A stretch of DNA of 16,229 bases. It comes from Mageeibacillus sp. UBA1243. GTDB lineage: Bacteria > Bacillota > Clostridia > UBA1212. Each line of letters begins with the position of its first letter. The stretch's first letter is position 1. Below, piece by piece: positions 1 to 6,865 of this stretch. The notes below the pieces were generated by a model. That model was not told the origin of the DNA, ran no database searches, and saw only the letters and a list, made by a program, of their open reading frames with translations. The DNA is taken from the NCBI GenBank assembly GCA_002308595.1, contig DBWH01000009.1, positions 1 to 16,229 of the forward strand, in the 5' to 3' direction. Both the position numbers and the translations under genes were made by a program.

Positions 1-120
1 GTATACCTTGACAGGGGCTGATCATTCTGTAGTAAGAAAGGCAACTGGTTTTTTCATTTAAATTCTGTTGAGCGTGATTTAATCTGTAAACAACTAATAA
101 TCACCTATTTTTAGGTTAGA

Positions 121-161
121 AACAACAGCCCATAACACATTGCGTTGTGGGTTTTGTTGTT
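121..161. terminator. imperfect hairpin downstream of transposase
   Basis: AACAACAGCCCATAAC at 121-136 pairs imperfectly with GTTGTGGGTTTTGTTGTT at 144-161 around a short ACATTGC loop. It lies just beyond the transposase stop, between the gene and the left end of the element, so it may terminate transposase transcripts. Its function is inferred from position and shape. Confidence 0.4.
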
Positions 162-185
162 ATCTACTATCTTTGTGATTATTTT

Positions 186-980
186 TTATGCTGCAGCAGG
201 TTCGTTGATTTTCCTTAAATGGTATTTGTGAAGATTAAAACCGCAGGAAATCATTCCGATCTCTAATTGTTCATAATGCCTTTGTTCAGTTGTTTTTCTT
301 TTTCCGCTCCCTCGAACGAACTTTGCAGTATCAATATTCAACAGATCTTTATACTGCGCTCGAATTTCCTCGAGATATTCTATTGTGTATTCTTGTCTGA
401 TACCAAACTTGACCCCATAGCAAAGAATGCTTTCATTTATTGTGTTTAGCAGGGATGTAACTTTCATGAAAGTCTTATCTCTATTCTTTAGACTGCTTTT
501 CTTCCACACCCAGCTATACTTGTTTGCATTTGCTGAAATCTTGGTGCCATCAATATATGCATGATTCAAGTCTACGGATTCAACATCGAAAATGTATGCA
601 TTAATATCCTTGAGAATATCCTCTATGGAATTTGCAAGACAAAAATTCATGAAATTATCAATTGTCATATGACTTGGGGCCTTCATATCCTGAAGAAGCC
701 ACATGAAACGGATATCTGTCTTGCAGAGTTTTTCTATTGCTCTCGTAGATGTGTAACCGTTCTCCATGAAGGCAAAGAGTATAACTTTGAGTAGAGTAAG
801 TGAATCATATCTTGGGCGGCCTGTATTGCTTCTTTCATTTACAATATACCTGTTTAGGTCTATATGATTCATTACTTCACAGAAAGTATACACTGAATCG
901 GTAGTTTCGATAATTGCTGAAAGTTCTAATGGCAATTTCAGTTGATATGGTGTATCATAGGTCTGTGATAGTTTATTCAT
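186..980 (-). pseudogene. IS1182-family transposase with internal deletion
   Basis: The 264-residue product begins like an IS1182/DUF772 transposase: GRPRYDSLTLLKVILFAF (about 54-71) is the N-terminal domain. AYIDGTKISANANKYSWVWKK (about 141-161) carries the first catalytic aspartate, D144. After HYEQLE (about 235-240) the reading frame jumps directly to IGMISCGFNLHKYHLRK, which resembles the extreme C-terminus of full-length family members. From family knowledge, the region carrying the second Asp and the catalytic Glu should lie between these two points; here it is absent. Full-length relatives run to roughly 450-550 residues. The deletion keeps the frame, and the junction lies near base 260. 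The protein cannot be a working transposase by itself, though it could still bind the ends or be moved in trans. TATAAT lies about 10 bases upstream of the ATG; no good Shine-Dalgarno is visible. Confidence 0.8.
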
Positions 981-1000
981 AGCAAGTATATTATATCACA

Positions 1001-1048
1001 AAAAAGAACTCGAATCTACCTATTTTTAGGAAAATTCGAGTTCTTTTT
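1001..1048 (-). terminator. 15-bp perfect hairpin upstream of transposase
   Basis: AAAAAGAACTCGAAT (1001-1015) is the exact reverse complement of 1034-1048, with an 18-base loop. Read on the minus strand the stem ends in a T-run and sits directly before the transposase promoter region. Elements of this kind often carry such a hairpin to block transcription entering from outside. The loop contains CCTATTTTTAGG, itself able to form a 4-bp stem. Confidence 0.5.
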
Positions 1049-1077
1049 GTTCAAGGGGAAGTTTTTTTACAGCCCCT

Positions 1078-1250
1078 ATTTTTGCGTGCGCGACCCCGAA
1101 GATGTGCAGAGGCACTTCGAGCGGGGAGCTCGCGCAAAGCACTTTGCCCGCAATCCTTAGCTCCTCGTTTTTGAACAATCTCAGAGTAAGAAGATTTCCC
1201 GGAATACGAAGTGTTCTATAGTATACTTGGCAAAATGCGTAAATAGTCAA
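1078..1250 (-). pseudogene. possible gene fragment cut by the insertion sequence
   Basis: Between the radical SAM gene and the insertion sequence, one minus-strand frame stays open from a TTG at 1250 into the element. In its second half (about 1078-1140) most codons end in G or C, as in the neighbouring real genes, and it would read KVLCASSPLEVPLHIFGVAH. A GAGGAG ribosome-binding-like sequence lies at about 1160 on the minus strand, but no ATG follows it. I cannot recognise the family. The simplest reading is the 5' part of a gene whose remainder was separated by the insertion; it may equally be non-coding DNA with chance codon bias. A weak TTGACT-N19-TATACT promoter-like pair lies at 1220-1250 on the same strand. 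Confidence 0.25.
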
Positions 1251-2158
1251 AAATCCGGGATAAAGGAACTGTCTGAGGAGGAAGGGTCCTGTGTAAAGCC
1301 AAGGGTAAGGTTCGCGGCATTTTCAAAATACTCCGTCGACTTTTTGTATTCCGCCTTGCTTATCGGCCCCTTAAGCCTTGCAAAGCACTCCGGCGGCTCA
1401 AGCCCCGGAACAGGCAGATACTGGCTCATCAGGCTGAAAACAATATCGCCGGGATTGAACATTTCGTTCAGTTCATCGATGACGCCAATGGTATTCCTTA
1501 TCTGCCCCGGCAGCACCAGGTGTCTGACAATTACACCTTTTTTCATAAGCCCGTCATCCCCGAAAACTGCGGGTCCTGTCAGTTCAAAACACTTTTTGAC
1601 AGCGTTTAGGGCAACGGAAGGGTAGTCCTTGGCGTGTGAAAGAGAGCCGGCAAGGTTTTCGTCGGAATACTTTAAATCGGGCATGAAAATATCGATTTTT
1701 CCCGAAAGAAGCTCAAGCATTTCGGGTTTCATATAGCCGCCGCAGTTAAAAACGAGCGGCTTTTTTATTTCAGCCCTGACATCATCCGTAAGCGCGCCGG
1801 CAATCTGCCTTATATAGTGGTCGCCCGTAACGATGCCTATTGCCGAGGCATCCGTCTTGGCGGCAGCGAGGAGAAGGCCCGAAAAGTCCTCAGCACTGTA
1901 TGTTTTGTAGCGGGAAACTGCATTGGCGGCAGGGGAGGCATTGATCTTATAGTTCTGGCAGTACACGCATTTGAGGTTGCAGCCGTAGAGGAAAATGTTT
2001 TCGACACCCTGCTTACCGCCAAGGCACGGCTCCTCCCACATGTGTCTCATCACCTTTGCGACCGTGACGCCGGAAGGCGCGCCGCAAAAACCTTTTCCCG
2101 ACGACTCGCTGCGAAGGGCTCCGCAATTTCTCGGACAGTCGCTGCAGATGTAGGCCAT
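1247..2158 (-). CDS. radical SAM protein, PflA-like (COG1313/YgiX type)
   Basis: This 303-residue protein has the radical SAM signature C60-x3-C64-x2-C67 in FLYGCNLKCVYCQNY, which binds the [4Fe-4S] cluster that cleaves S-adenosylmethionine. Before it come further cysteines, CSDCPRNC (5-12) and GKGFC (21-25), and the stretch WEEPCLGG. The C-terminus has FSLMSQYLPVPG and ends in SSFIPDF. This layout matches the COG1313 proteins usually annotated as pyruvate-formate-lyase-activating-enzyme-like, whose true substrate is generally unknown; there is no pfl gene in this window. The ATG at 2158 has an excellent Shine-Dalgarno, AAAGGAGGAAAA. It is transcribed away from the deacetylase operon and ends about 170 bases before the insertion sequence. 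Possible promoter elements are listed separately. Confidence 0.85.
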   Translation of the reverse strand: MAYICSDCPRNCGALRSESSGKGFCGAPSGVTVAKVMRHMWEEPCLGGKQGVENIFLYGCNLKCVYCQNYKINASPAANAVSRYKTYSAEDFSGLLLAAAKTDASAIGIVTGDHYIRQIAGALTDDVRAEIKKPLVFNCGGYMKPEMLELLSGKIDIFMPDLKYSDENLAGSLSHAKDYPSVALNAVKKCFELTGPAVFGDDGLMKKGVIVRHLVLPGQIRNTIGVIDELNEMFNPGDIVFSLMSQYLPVPGLEPPECFARLKGPISKAEYKKSTEYFENAANLTLGFTQDPSSSDSSFIPDF

Positions 2159-2188
2159 GGAAGTTTTCCTCCTTTAAAAGATCGACTA

Positions 2189-2217
2189 TTTTTACCACTT
2201 ACCGCCAAGTAAATCAA
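2189..2217 (-). promoter_or_regulatory. candidate promoter of the radical SAM gene
   Basis: On the minus strand TTGATT (2212-2217) is followed after 17 bases by TAAAAA (2189-2194), with a TG upstream of the -10 as in extended -10 promoters. It lies about 30 bases upstream of the start codon. The -10 is poor, so this is tentative. Confidence 0.35.
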
Positions 2218-2281
2218 CATCAAACGGCACATGTATTGAGTTTTTCAAATAACGGGGAGAACCTGAGAGCGCCGAATCTGT

Positions 2282-2310
2282 TTGTCTTTTCGGCTGTTTT
2301 GTTGTAGAAT
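2282..2310 (+). promoter_or_regulatory. candidate sigma-A promoter of the deacetylase-tsa operon
   Basis: TTGTCT (2282-2287) and TAGAAT (2305-2310) are separated by exactly 17 bases, about 60 bases upstream of the deacetylase start. A GCCGAA/TTCGGC inverted repeat (2271-2276 and 2289-2294) surrounds the -35 box and could be an operator or a chance hairpin. No other better promoter is visible in the 211-base divergent intergenic region. Confidence 0.5.
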
Positions 2311-2369
2311 AAATACGAATCGGCATGCAATAATTGTCGAAAAAATTGCCAAAGAAAAGAGAGTAACGT

Positions 2370-3455
2370 ATGAATCCTGTTTTGTTGGGTTTGGGTCTTG
2401 CAGCCGGGTTTGCCGTGATAATAGCCGGCCTCGTTCTTATGCTTATCAAAAAGCATGTTCTTTCGGGCGCATGCGTTGCGCTTGCCGGTGTTGCTCTCAT
2501 TGGCGGTATGGTCATGCTTTGGCTGATGCCTCCGGGACAAAACAGTTCAAACGAAGAAGCGAAAGCGACAGACACTCCGGAAGTTACGGCTACACCGGAA
2601 GGGGCTTTTAACACGGATAATCCGACTGAAACCGACCCGGGTACGCCCGGCGGAAACGAATCGCCTACTCCGGGAGAGACGGAAGCGGTTGTTGCGACAC
2701 CTGAGCCCACGGTCAAACCGACAGACACTCCGGCGCCGACACCTACGGTTGAACCCGGAAAGTACATGGAAGTACACTATGACGCTTCAACAATTGTGAA
2801 ACCTTCCAACTGGAACGGCGCCACCGTCTACCTTACTTTTGACGACGGACCGAGCGTTGTGACGGGCGAGATTCTTGACGAGCTCAAAAAGTATAACGTC
2901 AAGGCGACTTTCTTTGTCGTGGGAAGAGAAATCAGAGACGATACCGTACAGTACATAAGGCGCGCGCTTGAAGAAGGGCACAGCGTGGGTATTCACACAA
3001 ATACACACGACTACAGCATTGTCTATAAGTCCGTGGACGCTTTCCTTGAGGACTTTTACGCGGTCGACAAGATACTGAAGGAGCAGCTGAACTACAGGCC
3101 GCTCATTTCAAGGTTCCCGGGCGGCGGCTCGAACATGAGGAGCGCGGATTACTGCGAGGGCATTATGACGGCGCTCACGAAGAAGCTGCCCGAGCTTGGC
3201 TATGCATATTTTGACTGGAACGTGTCACCCGAGGACGCGATGGAGATACTCGATACGGATGTCATTGCCGATGCGGTTCTGTCGGGCCTGAGGGTCGGAT
3301 ACGGCGAGAACGTCGTTCTCATGCACGACTTTGATAAGATGCACAACACCGCCAAGGCACTTGGCACAATCATCGAGCAGGGACTTGCGAAAGGGTATGC
3401 TTTCGACAGACTGACGCCTGAGACGACGCCCGTGAGACACAAGGTGTTTAACTGA
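2370..3455 (+). CDS. membrane-anchored polysaccharide deacetylase (NodB domain)
   Basis: This 361-residue protein starts with two hydrophobic segments (about 4-26 and 31-52) and no signal-peptidase site. A Thr/Pro/Glu-rich linker (about 65-130) follows, then a carbohydrate esterase family 4 domain (about 150-350). The CE4 motifs are visible: TFDDGPS with D158/D159, HSVGIHTNTHD with H209 and H213 as metal ligands, RFPGGGSN with R248, DW at 282-283, and VVLMHD with H319. All key residues are present, so an active metal-dependent deacetylase acting on the outer face of the membrane is expected. The most likely substrate is peptidoglycan or another cell-wall N-acetyl sugar polymer. The PT-rich linker is a spacer typical of Gram-positive surface proteins. 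It is the first gene of the operon with tsaE three bases after its stop; the Shine-Dalgarno is weak (AAGAGAG). Confidence 0.9.
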   Translation: MNPVLLGLGLAAGFAVIIAGLVLMLIKKHVLSGACVALAGVALIGGMVMLWLMPPGQNSSNEEAKATDTPEVTATPEGAFNTDNPTETDPGTPGGNESPTPGETEAVVATPEPTVKPTDTPAPTPTVEPGKYMEVHYDASTIVKPSNWNGATVYLTFDDGPSVVTGEILDELKKYNVKATFFVVGREIRDDTVQYIRRALEEGHSVGIHTNTHDYSIVYKSVDAFLEDFYAVDKILKEQLNYRPLISRFPGGGSNMRSADYCEGIMTALTKKLPELGYAYFDWNVSPEDAMEILDTDVIADAVLSGLRVGYGENVVLMHDFDKMHNTAKALGTIIEQGLAKGYAFDRLTPETTPVRHKVFN

Positions 3456-3458
3456 GAT

Positions 3459-3944
3459 ATGTCGATTAAGATTATTTCCAAATCAGGTGTTAAAACACAG
3501 AATACAGGGAAAAAACTTGCAGGGCTTCTGAAACCGGGGAGCCTTGTGCTCTTAAACGGGGACCTCGGAGCCGGCAAGACGGTTTTCGTGCAGGGGCTTT
3601 GCAAAGCCCTTGGCGTGTCCGAGCACGTTACGAGTCCCACTTTTGCGCTGATAAACACTTATAAAGGCATTTTCCCGAAGACCGGAGAGCATGCGGACAT
3701 AGTGCACTGCGACGCTTACAGGCTGGGCTCGCTCGAGGAGCTTTACGACGCCGGTTTTTTCGATTTCGGCGAGGACGCGGTGCTCATCTGCGAGTGGTCT
3801 GAGAACGTTTTCGGGAAAAATAAAGAGCCGGGGTGCATTGAGGTAAACATAGTGCGCCGCGACGATATTTCCGCAAATTACCGCGAGATATATATCTCTG
3901 CAGACGGTGGGGAGGGTGAAGCGCTTGAAGCTGCTTTTCATTGA
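3459..3944 (+). CDS. tsaE: tRNA t6A biosynthesis ATPase TsaE
   Basis: This 161-residue P-loop protein has the Walker A sequence GDLGAGKT (34-41), followed by the family signatures TSPTFALINTY (58-68), VHCDAYRL (82-89) and ICEWSENV (110-117). TsaE is the ATPase that, with TsaB and TsaD, completes threonylcarbamoyl adenosine at position 37 of ANN-decoding tRNAs in the cytoplasm. Its usual length is about 150-160 residues. The next gene is tsaB, overlapping its 3' end by about 20 bases, and rimI follows, the order commonly seen in Firmicutes; tsaD and tsaC are not in this window. The ATG at 3459 has almost no Shine-Dalgarno and lies 3 bases after the deacetylase stop, so its translation is probably coupled to that gene. 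Confidence 0.93.
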   Translation: MSIKIISKSGVKTQNTGKKLAGLLKPGSLVLLNGDLGAGKTVFVQGLCKALGVSEHVTSPTFALINTYKGIFPKTGEHADIVHCDAYRLGSLEELYDAGFFDFGEDAVLICEWSENVFGKNKEPGCIEVNIVRRDDISANYREIYISADGGEGEALEAAFH

Positions 3945-4662
3945 TACGTCCGCAAAGCTGGCGAACGTTTTTGTTATAGAAGACGGGAAACTCCTTGCGG
4001 AGGGATTTGACAGCGGCGAGAAGACGCACGCTTCGATGCTCATTCCCGTTGTCGACAAGGCTTTAAAGGACGCCGGGCTCGGCATTTCGGATATTGACGT
4101 TTTTGCCGTCACCAACGGCCCGGGATCCTACACGGGTCTCAGAATTGCCGTGGCATGCGCGAAAATGCTTGCATACGGGGCAAAGAAACCTCTTGTGCCT
4201 GTAAATTCGCTGGATTTCCTTGCCGAGTCTGCTGTTTCGTGCGCATGCGCAGCTGAAGCGGGAAAACCTATTTACGTATTGCCGATGATGGACGCGAGGA
4301 ACACTCTCTGCTTCTATGCGCTTTATGCGGCTGAAAAGGGCCGCAAACTCGAAAACCTGACAGGTGTTCAGTCAGACTATACTGCGGATATTATCGAAAA
4401 GGTTTCCGGAAAGCAGCCGCTTGTAATCTGCGGCGACGGCTCCGTTAAGAACAGAGAGGCTCTTTTGGGAGGCCTTGGCGGCATCGTCTTTACGGAAGAT
4501 AAAGACGTCACGGGTAATTACGCAGGCGCCTGGCAGGCTGTGATTAAAAAAATCGGGGACGGAGACACTGACGCTCTCAGTGAGTTCTCGCCCGAAAAGG
4601 CCTCTGCCGACTACTTTAAAGAGGTTCACATTACGCTCAGGAGCGGCGGAAATGATCATTGA
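3925..4662 (+). CDS. tsaB: tRNA t6A biosynthesis protein TsaB
   Basis: The 245-residue product begins MKLLFIDTSAK, the standard TsaB N-terminus, and carries NGPGSYTGLR (64-73), the family hallmark in the ASKHA fold. TsaB pairs with TsaD in the threonylcarbamoyl transferase complex and serves as its scaffold. I chose the TTG at 3925 because GGGGAGG (3909-3915) sits 9 bases upstream and the protein then aligns with the family start. GTG codons at 3907 and 3916 are in frame but lie on or before that Shine-Dalgarno. It overlaps tsaE by 20 bases and rimI by 11. The middle region is more divergent, as is usual in this family. Confidence 0.92.
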   Translation: MKLLFIDTSAKLANVFVIEDGKLLAEGFDSGEKTHASMLIPVVDKALKDAGLGISDIDVFAVTNGPGSYTGLRIAVACAKMLAYGAKKPLVPVNSLDFLAESAVSCACAAEAGKPIYVLPMMDARNTLCFYALYAAEKGRKLENLTGVQSDYTADIIEKVSGKQPLVICGDGSVKNREALLGGLGGIVFTEDKDVTGNYAGAWQAVIKKIGDGDTDALSEFSPEKASADYFKEVHITLRSGGNDH

Positions 4663-5083
4663 GGTTGACGGTTCATTTTACGAAAAAATAGAGAAGCTTG
4701 AGGCGCGCTGCTTTAAGGAGCCGTGGAACGCGGAAGTCATCAGTTCGCTGCATTCGGCTTTCGGGCACATTGCGTGCGACGTCGGAGACGACGGAGAGGT
4801 CCTTGGCTATATCTTTTACAACATCGTTTTTGAGAGCGCCGAAATTCTGAGGCTTTGCGTAGATGATGAATTCAGGCGGAGAGGCATTGGCGGCAGGCTC
4901 ATCGATTTTTGCAAAAAGAATGCGGCCTTGGCGGGCTGCACGCAGATTTTTCTTGACGTCAGAAGCAGAAACAAACCGGCAATCGCGCTCTACGAGAAGG
5001 CGGGTTTTGTGAAGATTTCCGAAAGACGCCAATACTATCCGGACGGCGACACCGCCCTTGAATACGTTTGGAGAAGCTTATGA
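4652..5083 (+). CDS. rimI: ribosomal protein-alanine N-acetyltransferase RimI
   Basis: This 143-residue GNAT acetyltransferase has CFKEPW near residues 20-25, the acetyl-CoA loop RRRGIGGRL (75-83), LDVRSRNKPAIALYEKAGF (101-119), and a C-terminal RRQYYPDGDTALEY. RimI acetylates the N-terminus of ribosomal protein S18 in well-studied bacteria. The start at 4652 is supported by AGGAG eight bases upstream and by the normal family length. An in-frame upstream extension to 4580 would run inside tsaB and lacks family similarity. Its stop forms an ATGA overlap with the next gene. Confidence 0.9.
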   Translation: MIIEVDGSFYEKIEKLEARCFKEPWNAEVISSLHSAFGHIACDVGDDGEVLGYIFYNIVFESAEILRLCVDDEFRRRGIGGRLIDFCKKNAALAGCTQIFLDVRSRNKPAIALYEKAGFVKISERRQYYPDGDTALEYVWRSL

Positions 5084-6363
5084 AATTTGTGTATCAGACC
5101 AAAATTGCAGGCATGCTTGAGCCGCCCGCGAGGGATACGTACAGAATCGGGGCAATGAAGCTCGCGGCCCTCTGTCCCGACAGGACGTTCTTTAAGGGCT
5201 CCTTCATAAAGGACCCGTTCCGCGAGACTCTCGGACTTTTGAGCAGAGCAGGCGCCAATGCGCTCGAAAGAAGCGGAGGAAGCGCTGTCGCTCCTGCAAA
5301 GAACCCGGAGGCTGCGTATGCTGTGCTTTTCGCCAAAGAAATCGAGCGGTTTGACCTCATTCTCTCCAAGAAGAATTTCACGGATGAGGCGGAAGATCTG
5401 CAGGGCGGATTTGACGAAGACCCGTTCCTCGTGAAGAAACTGTTGCGCGACGACGCCGAAATGCCCGAGAATGCCGAAAAAATCGAAAATGAGGCACTTT
5501 ACGAGGGCAGTGCGTCTGATTATATATTTTCAAGAGACGTGCTCTATCTGGGCTCTGAGACGTGCGAGGAGGATGTGCTCGCGATAATCGCTGGGGACCT
5601 CATCAGAAATCATTCGCAGAAGATATATCTCGAGCTCCCGCCGGAGCGGTCCGACACGCTTGAAGATTACGTTGCCGCTGCAAATTCACTTGGCGGTGAC
5701 GTGACCGTGCAGGACTCGTGCCTGATAAAAGTTAACGGAGAGAAGAGTCTCATTGGCGGCAGTACGATTCTCCCGGGGAGCGACTGGAACATTGTCGTGC
5801 CGGCGCTCTGCTGCTCCGCTATAGGGTTTGACGTTGTGGTTAAGAACACGTTCGTCGGGTCGCCTTTTGCGAGGAAAAAGGAGTTTATCGACATGATGAG
5901 CGCGATGAAACTCATCTACGTCGAGGACGAAGACGGCAACGCATTTTTCAAAAACGCCTCGAACAAGGTTCCAGCCCGCTTTGACGCCAAGGCATGCGGC
6001 GCGAGCCTTCCCTACATTCTTTTCGTCGCCACACAGACGGACGGCGTGACCGAGTTTTACAACATTGACGAAGAGGTCATCGAAGGCTACAACCGCTCGT
6101 TTTACTACACTGTCGTCGAACTGAAAAAGCTCGGCGTCGAGTTCACCTCAAGGTGCAAGGGCTCCATGTTCGTCATCGGAAAGAATACGTTTGACGGCGG
6201 CATCAGGATCGACTGCCACAACAACTATGACGCGACTGCCGTTGCCGTGCTCTCGACTCTCTGCTCGAAAAAAGCCAACGTGCTCGAAAACTGCGACGTC
6301 GCAGACTGGGTCTGCCCCGACTTCTGGCGTCTCTACAAAACAATCGGAGGCTTTGCGGAATGA
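5080..6363 (+). CDS. degenerate EPSP-synthase (AroA)-like protein
   Basis: The 427-residue protein has the outline of an EPSP synthase. The N-terminus KIAGMLEPPARDTYRIGAM lines up with the AroA 'G.v.pPgSKS..nR' segment. The centre has LPGSDWNIVVPALCCSA, like 'pGDwSsAaf.laAA'. Then come SLPYILFVATQTDGVTEF and a C-terminal NCDVADWVCPDFWRLYKTIG like 'd...v.kSyP.F...l..lG'. Key catalytic positions differ by my by-eye alignment: the SKS lysine is Arg18, the KESDR box reads EGYNR (336-340) and keeps only the arginine, and the DHR triad reads NYD (383-385). D302 near the usual catalytic aspartate is kept. It is therefore unlikely to make EPSP, and may be a pseudoenzyme or use another substrate. It starts in an ATGA overlap with rimI after a GGAG; a 5068 start is in frame but lies inside rimI. 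Confidence 0.75.
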   Translation: MKFVYQTKIAGMLEPPARDTYRIGAMKLAALCPDRTFFKGSFIKDPFRETLGLLSRAGANALERSGGSAVAPAKNPEAAYAVLFAKEIERFDLILSKKNFTDEAEDLQGGFDEDPFLVKKLLRDDAEMPENAEKIENEALYEGSASDYIFSRDVLYLGSETCEEDVLAIIAGDLIRNHSQKIYLELPPERSDTLEDYVAAANSLGGDVTVQDSCLIKVNGEKSLIGGSTILPGSDWNIVVPALCCSAIGFDVVVKNTFVGSPFARKKEFIDMMSAMKLIYVEDEDGNAFFKNASNKVPARFDAKACGASLPYILFVATQTDGVTEFYNIDEEVIEGYNRSFYYTVVELKKLGVEFTSRCKGSMFVIGKNTFDGGIRIDCHNNYDATAVAVLSTLCSKKANVLENCDVADWVCPDFWRLYKTIGGFAE

Positions 6364-6782
6364 GCTACAGATTCTACGGAAACGAAAACTGCAACATAAA
6401 AGACGCGCGCGGCCTGACGCCAAGGGACTACTACGACATCCTCGACAAAATCTGGTGCGAGGACACCTGTGCGCCCCATATGCGCAAGGACTGGTCTGCC
6501 GCCAATAAAACCCTCGGCCAGTGCTCGATAACCGCCTTTCTGATGCAGGACTTATACGGCGGCAAGGTGTACGGCATAATCCTGCCTGACGGCATCCGCC
6601 ACTGCTTCAACGTCGTAGGCGACGTTATGTTTGACCTCACAAGCGAGCAGTTTCAGGGCAAAAAGCTTGACTACAGCGCCGCAGTTGAGCAGTCCCGCGA
6701 GGAACACTTCTTAAGGACAGAAAAAAAGGACCGCTATCTTTATCTCAAGGAGAAACTCGAGGAAGCGGTCGCAAAAAGATGA
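6360..6782 (+). CDS. YunG-like small protein
   Basis: This 140-residue protein starts in an ATGA overlap with the EPSP-synthase-like gene, with CGGAGG about 9 bases upstream. It has the features of the poorly characterised YunG family: a TCAPHMRKDW segment (36-45), TLGQCSITAFLMQDLYGG (51-68), IRHCFNVV (79-86), FDLTSEQF (91-98), and a charged helical tail. The conserved C55, H81 and D92 are in the right order for a Cys-His-Asp hydrolase of papain or transglutaminase type, but that is my inference and no activity is established. Translational coupling to the upstream gene suggests the two act together or are needed in fixed ratio. It is the last gene of the operon. Confidence 0.65.
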   Translation: MSYRFYGNENCNIKDARGLTPRDYYDILDKIWCEDTCAPHMRKDWSAANKTLGQCSITAFLMQDLYGGKVYGIILPDGIRHCFNVVGDVMFDLTSEQFQGKKLDYSAAVEQSREEHFLRTEKKDRYLYLKEKLEEAVAKR

Positions 6783-6814
6783 TGACAGCCTTGACGGCTG
6801 AATATAAAGTTAAG

Positions 6815-6865
6815 GCTCCTGCCGGGCAGCACTTGTTTGCAAAACCAGGCAGGAGCTATTTTTTA
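6815..6865 (+). terminator. rho-independent terminator of the deacetylase-tsa-rimI operon
   Basis: GCTCCTGCC (6815-6823) pairs perfectly with GGCAGGAGC (6848-6856), followed by TATTTTTTT. It lies about 30 bases after the last stop of the plus-strand operon and abuts the stop of the convergent glycoside-hydrolase-like gene. On the minus strand the sequence after the stem is moderately T-rich, so it may serve both genes. Confidence 0.85.

Larger units (their letters stand above)
13..1077 (-). mobile_element. IS1182-like insertion sequence, internally deleted
   Basis: This AT-rich segment carries one transposase gene and differs sharply in composition from the GC-richer DNA to its right. The outer edges show a short inverted match: AGGGGCTG at 13-20 and CAGCCCCT at 1070-1077. 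The right end, read inward as GGGGCTGTAAAAAAA, is typical of IS1182-family termini. The left end matches it for only about 8 bases, and I see no clear target-site duplication, so the left boundary is less certain. Just inside both ends lies the same 13-base word ACCTATTTTTAGG (103-115 and 1018-1030). Hairpins flank the transposase on both sides. The element is only about 1.07 kb, short for this family, because the transposase has lost its middle. It is probably a non-autonomous derivative. Confidence 0.7.

Noticed and set aside
1227..1625. Plus-strand open frame of 132 codons
   Set aside because: Antisense to the radical SAM gene, whose cysteine motif and Shine-Dalgarno are convincing; no recognisable product.
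2012..2209. 12-base direct repeat CTTACCGCCAAG at 2012-2023 and 2198-2209
   Set aside because: One copy encodes Leu-Gly-Gly-Lys in the radical SAM gene; the pair is readily explained by the over-represented TTGGCG word and has no supporting symmetry.
2192..2767. Minus-strand open frame of 191 codons with Val/Ser/Gly-rich repeats
   Set aside because: It is the reverse reading of the PT-rich linker of the deacetylase; the repetitiveness comes from that linker.
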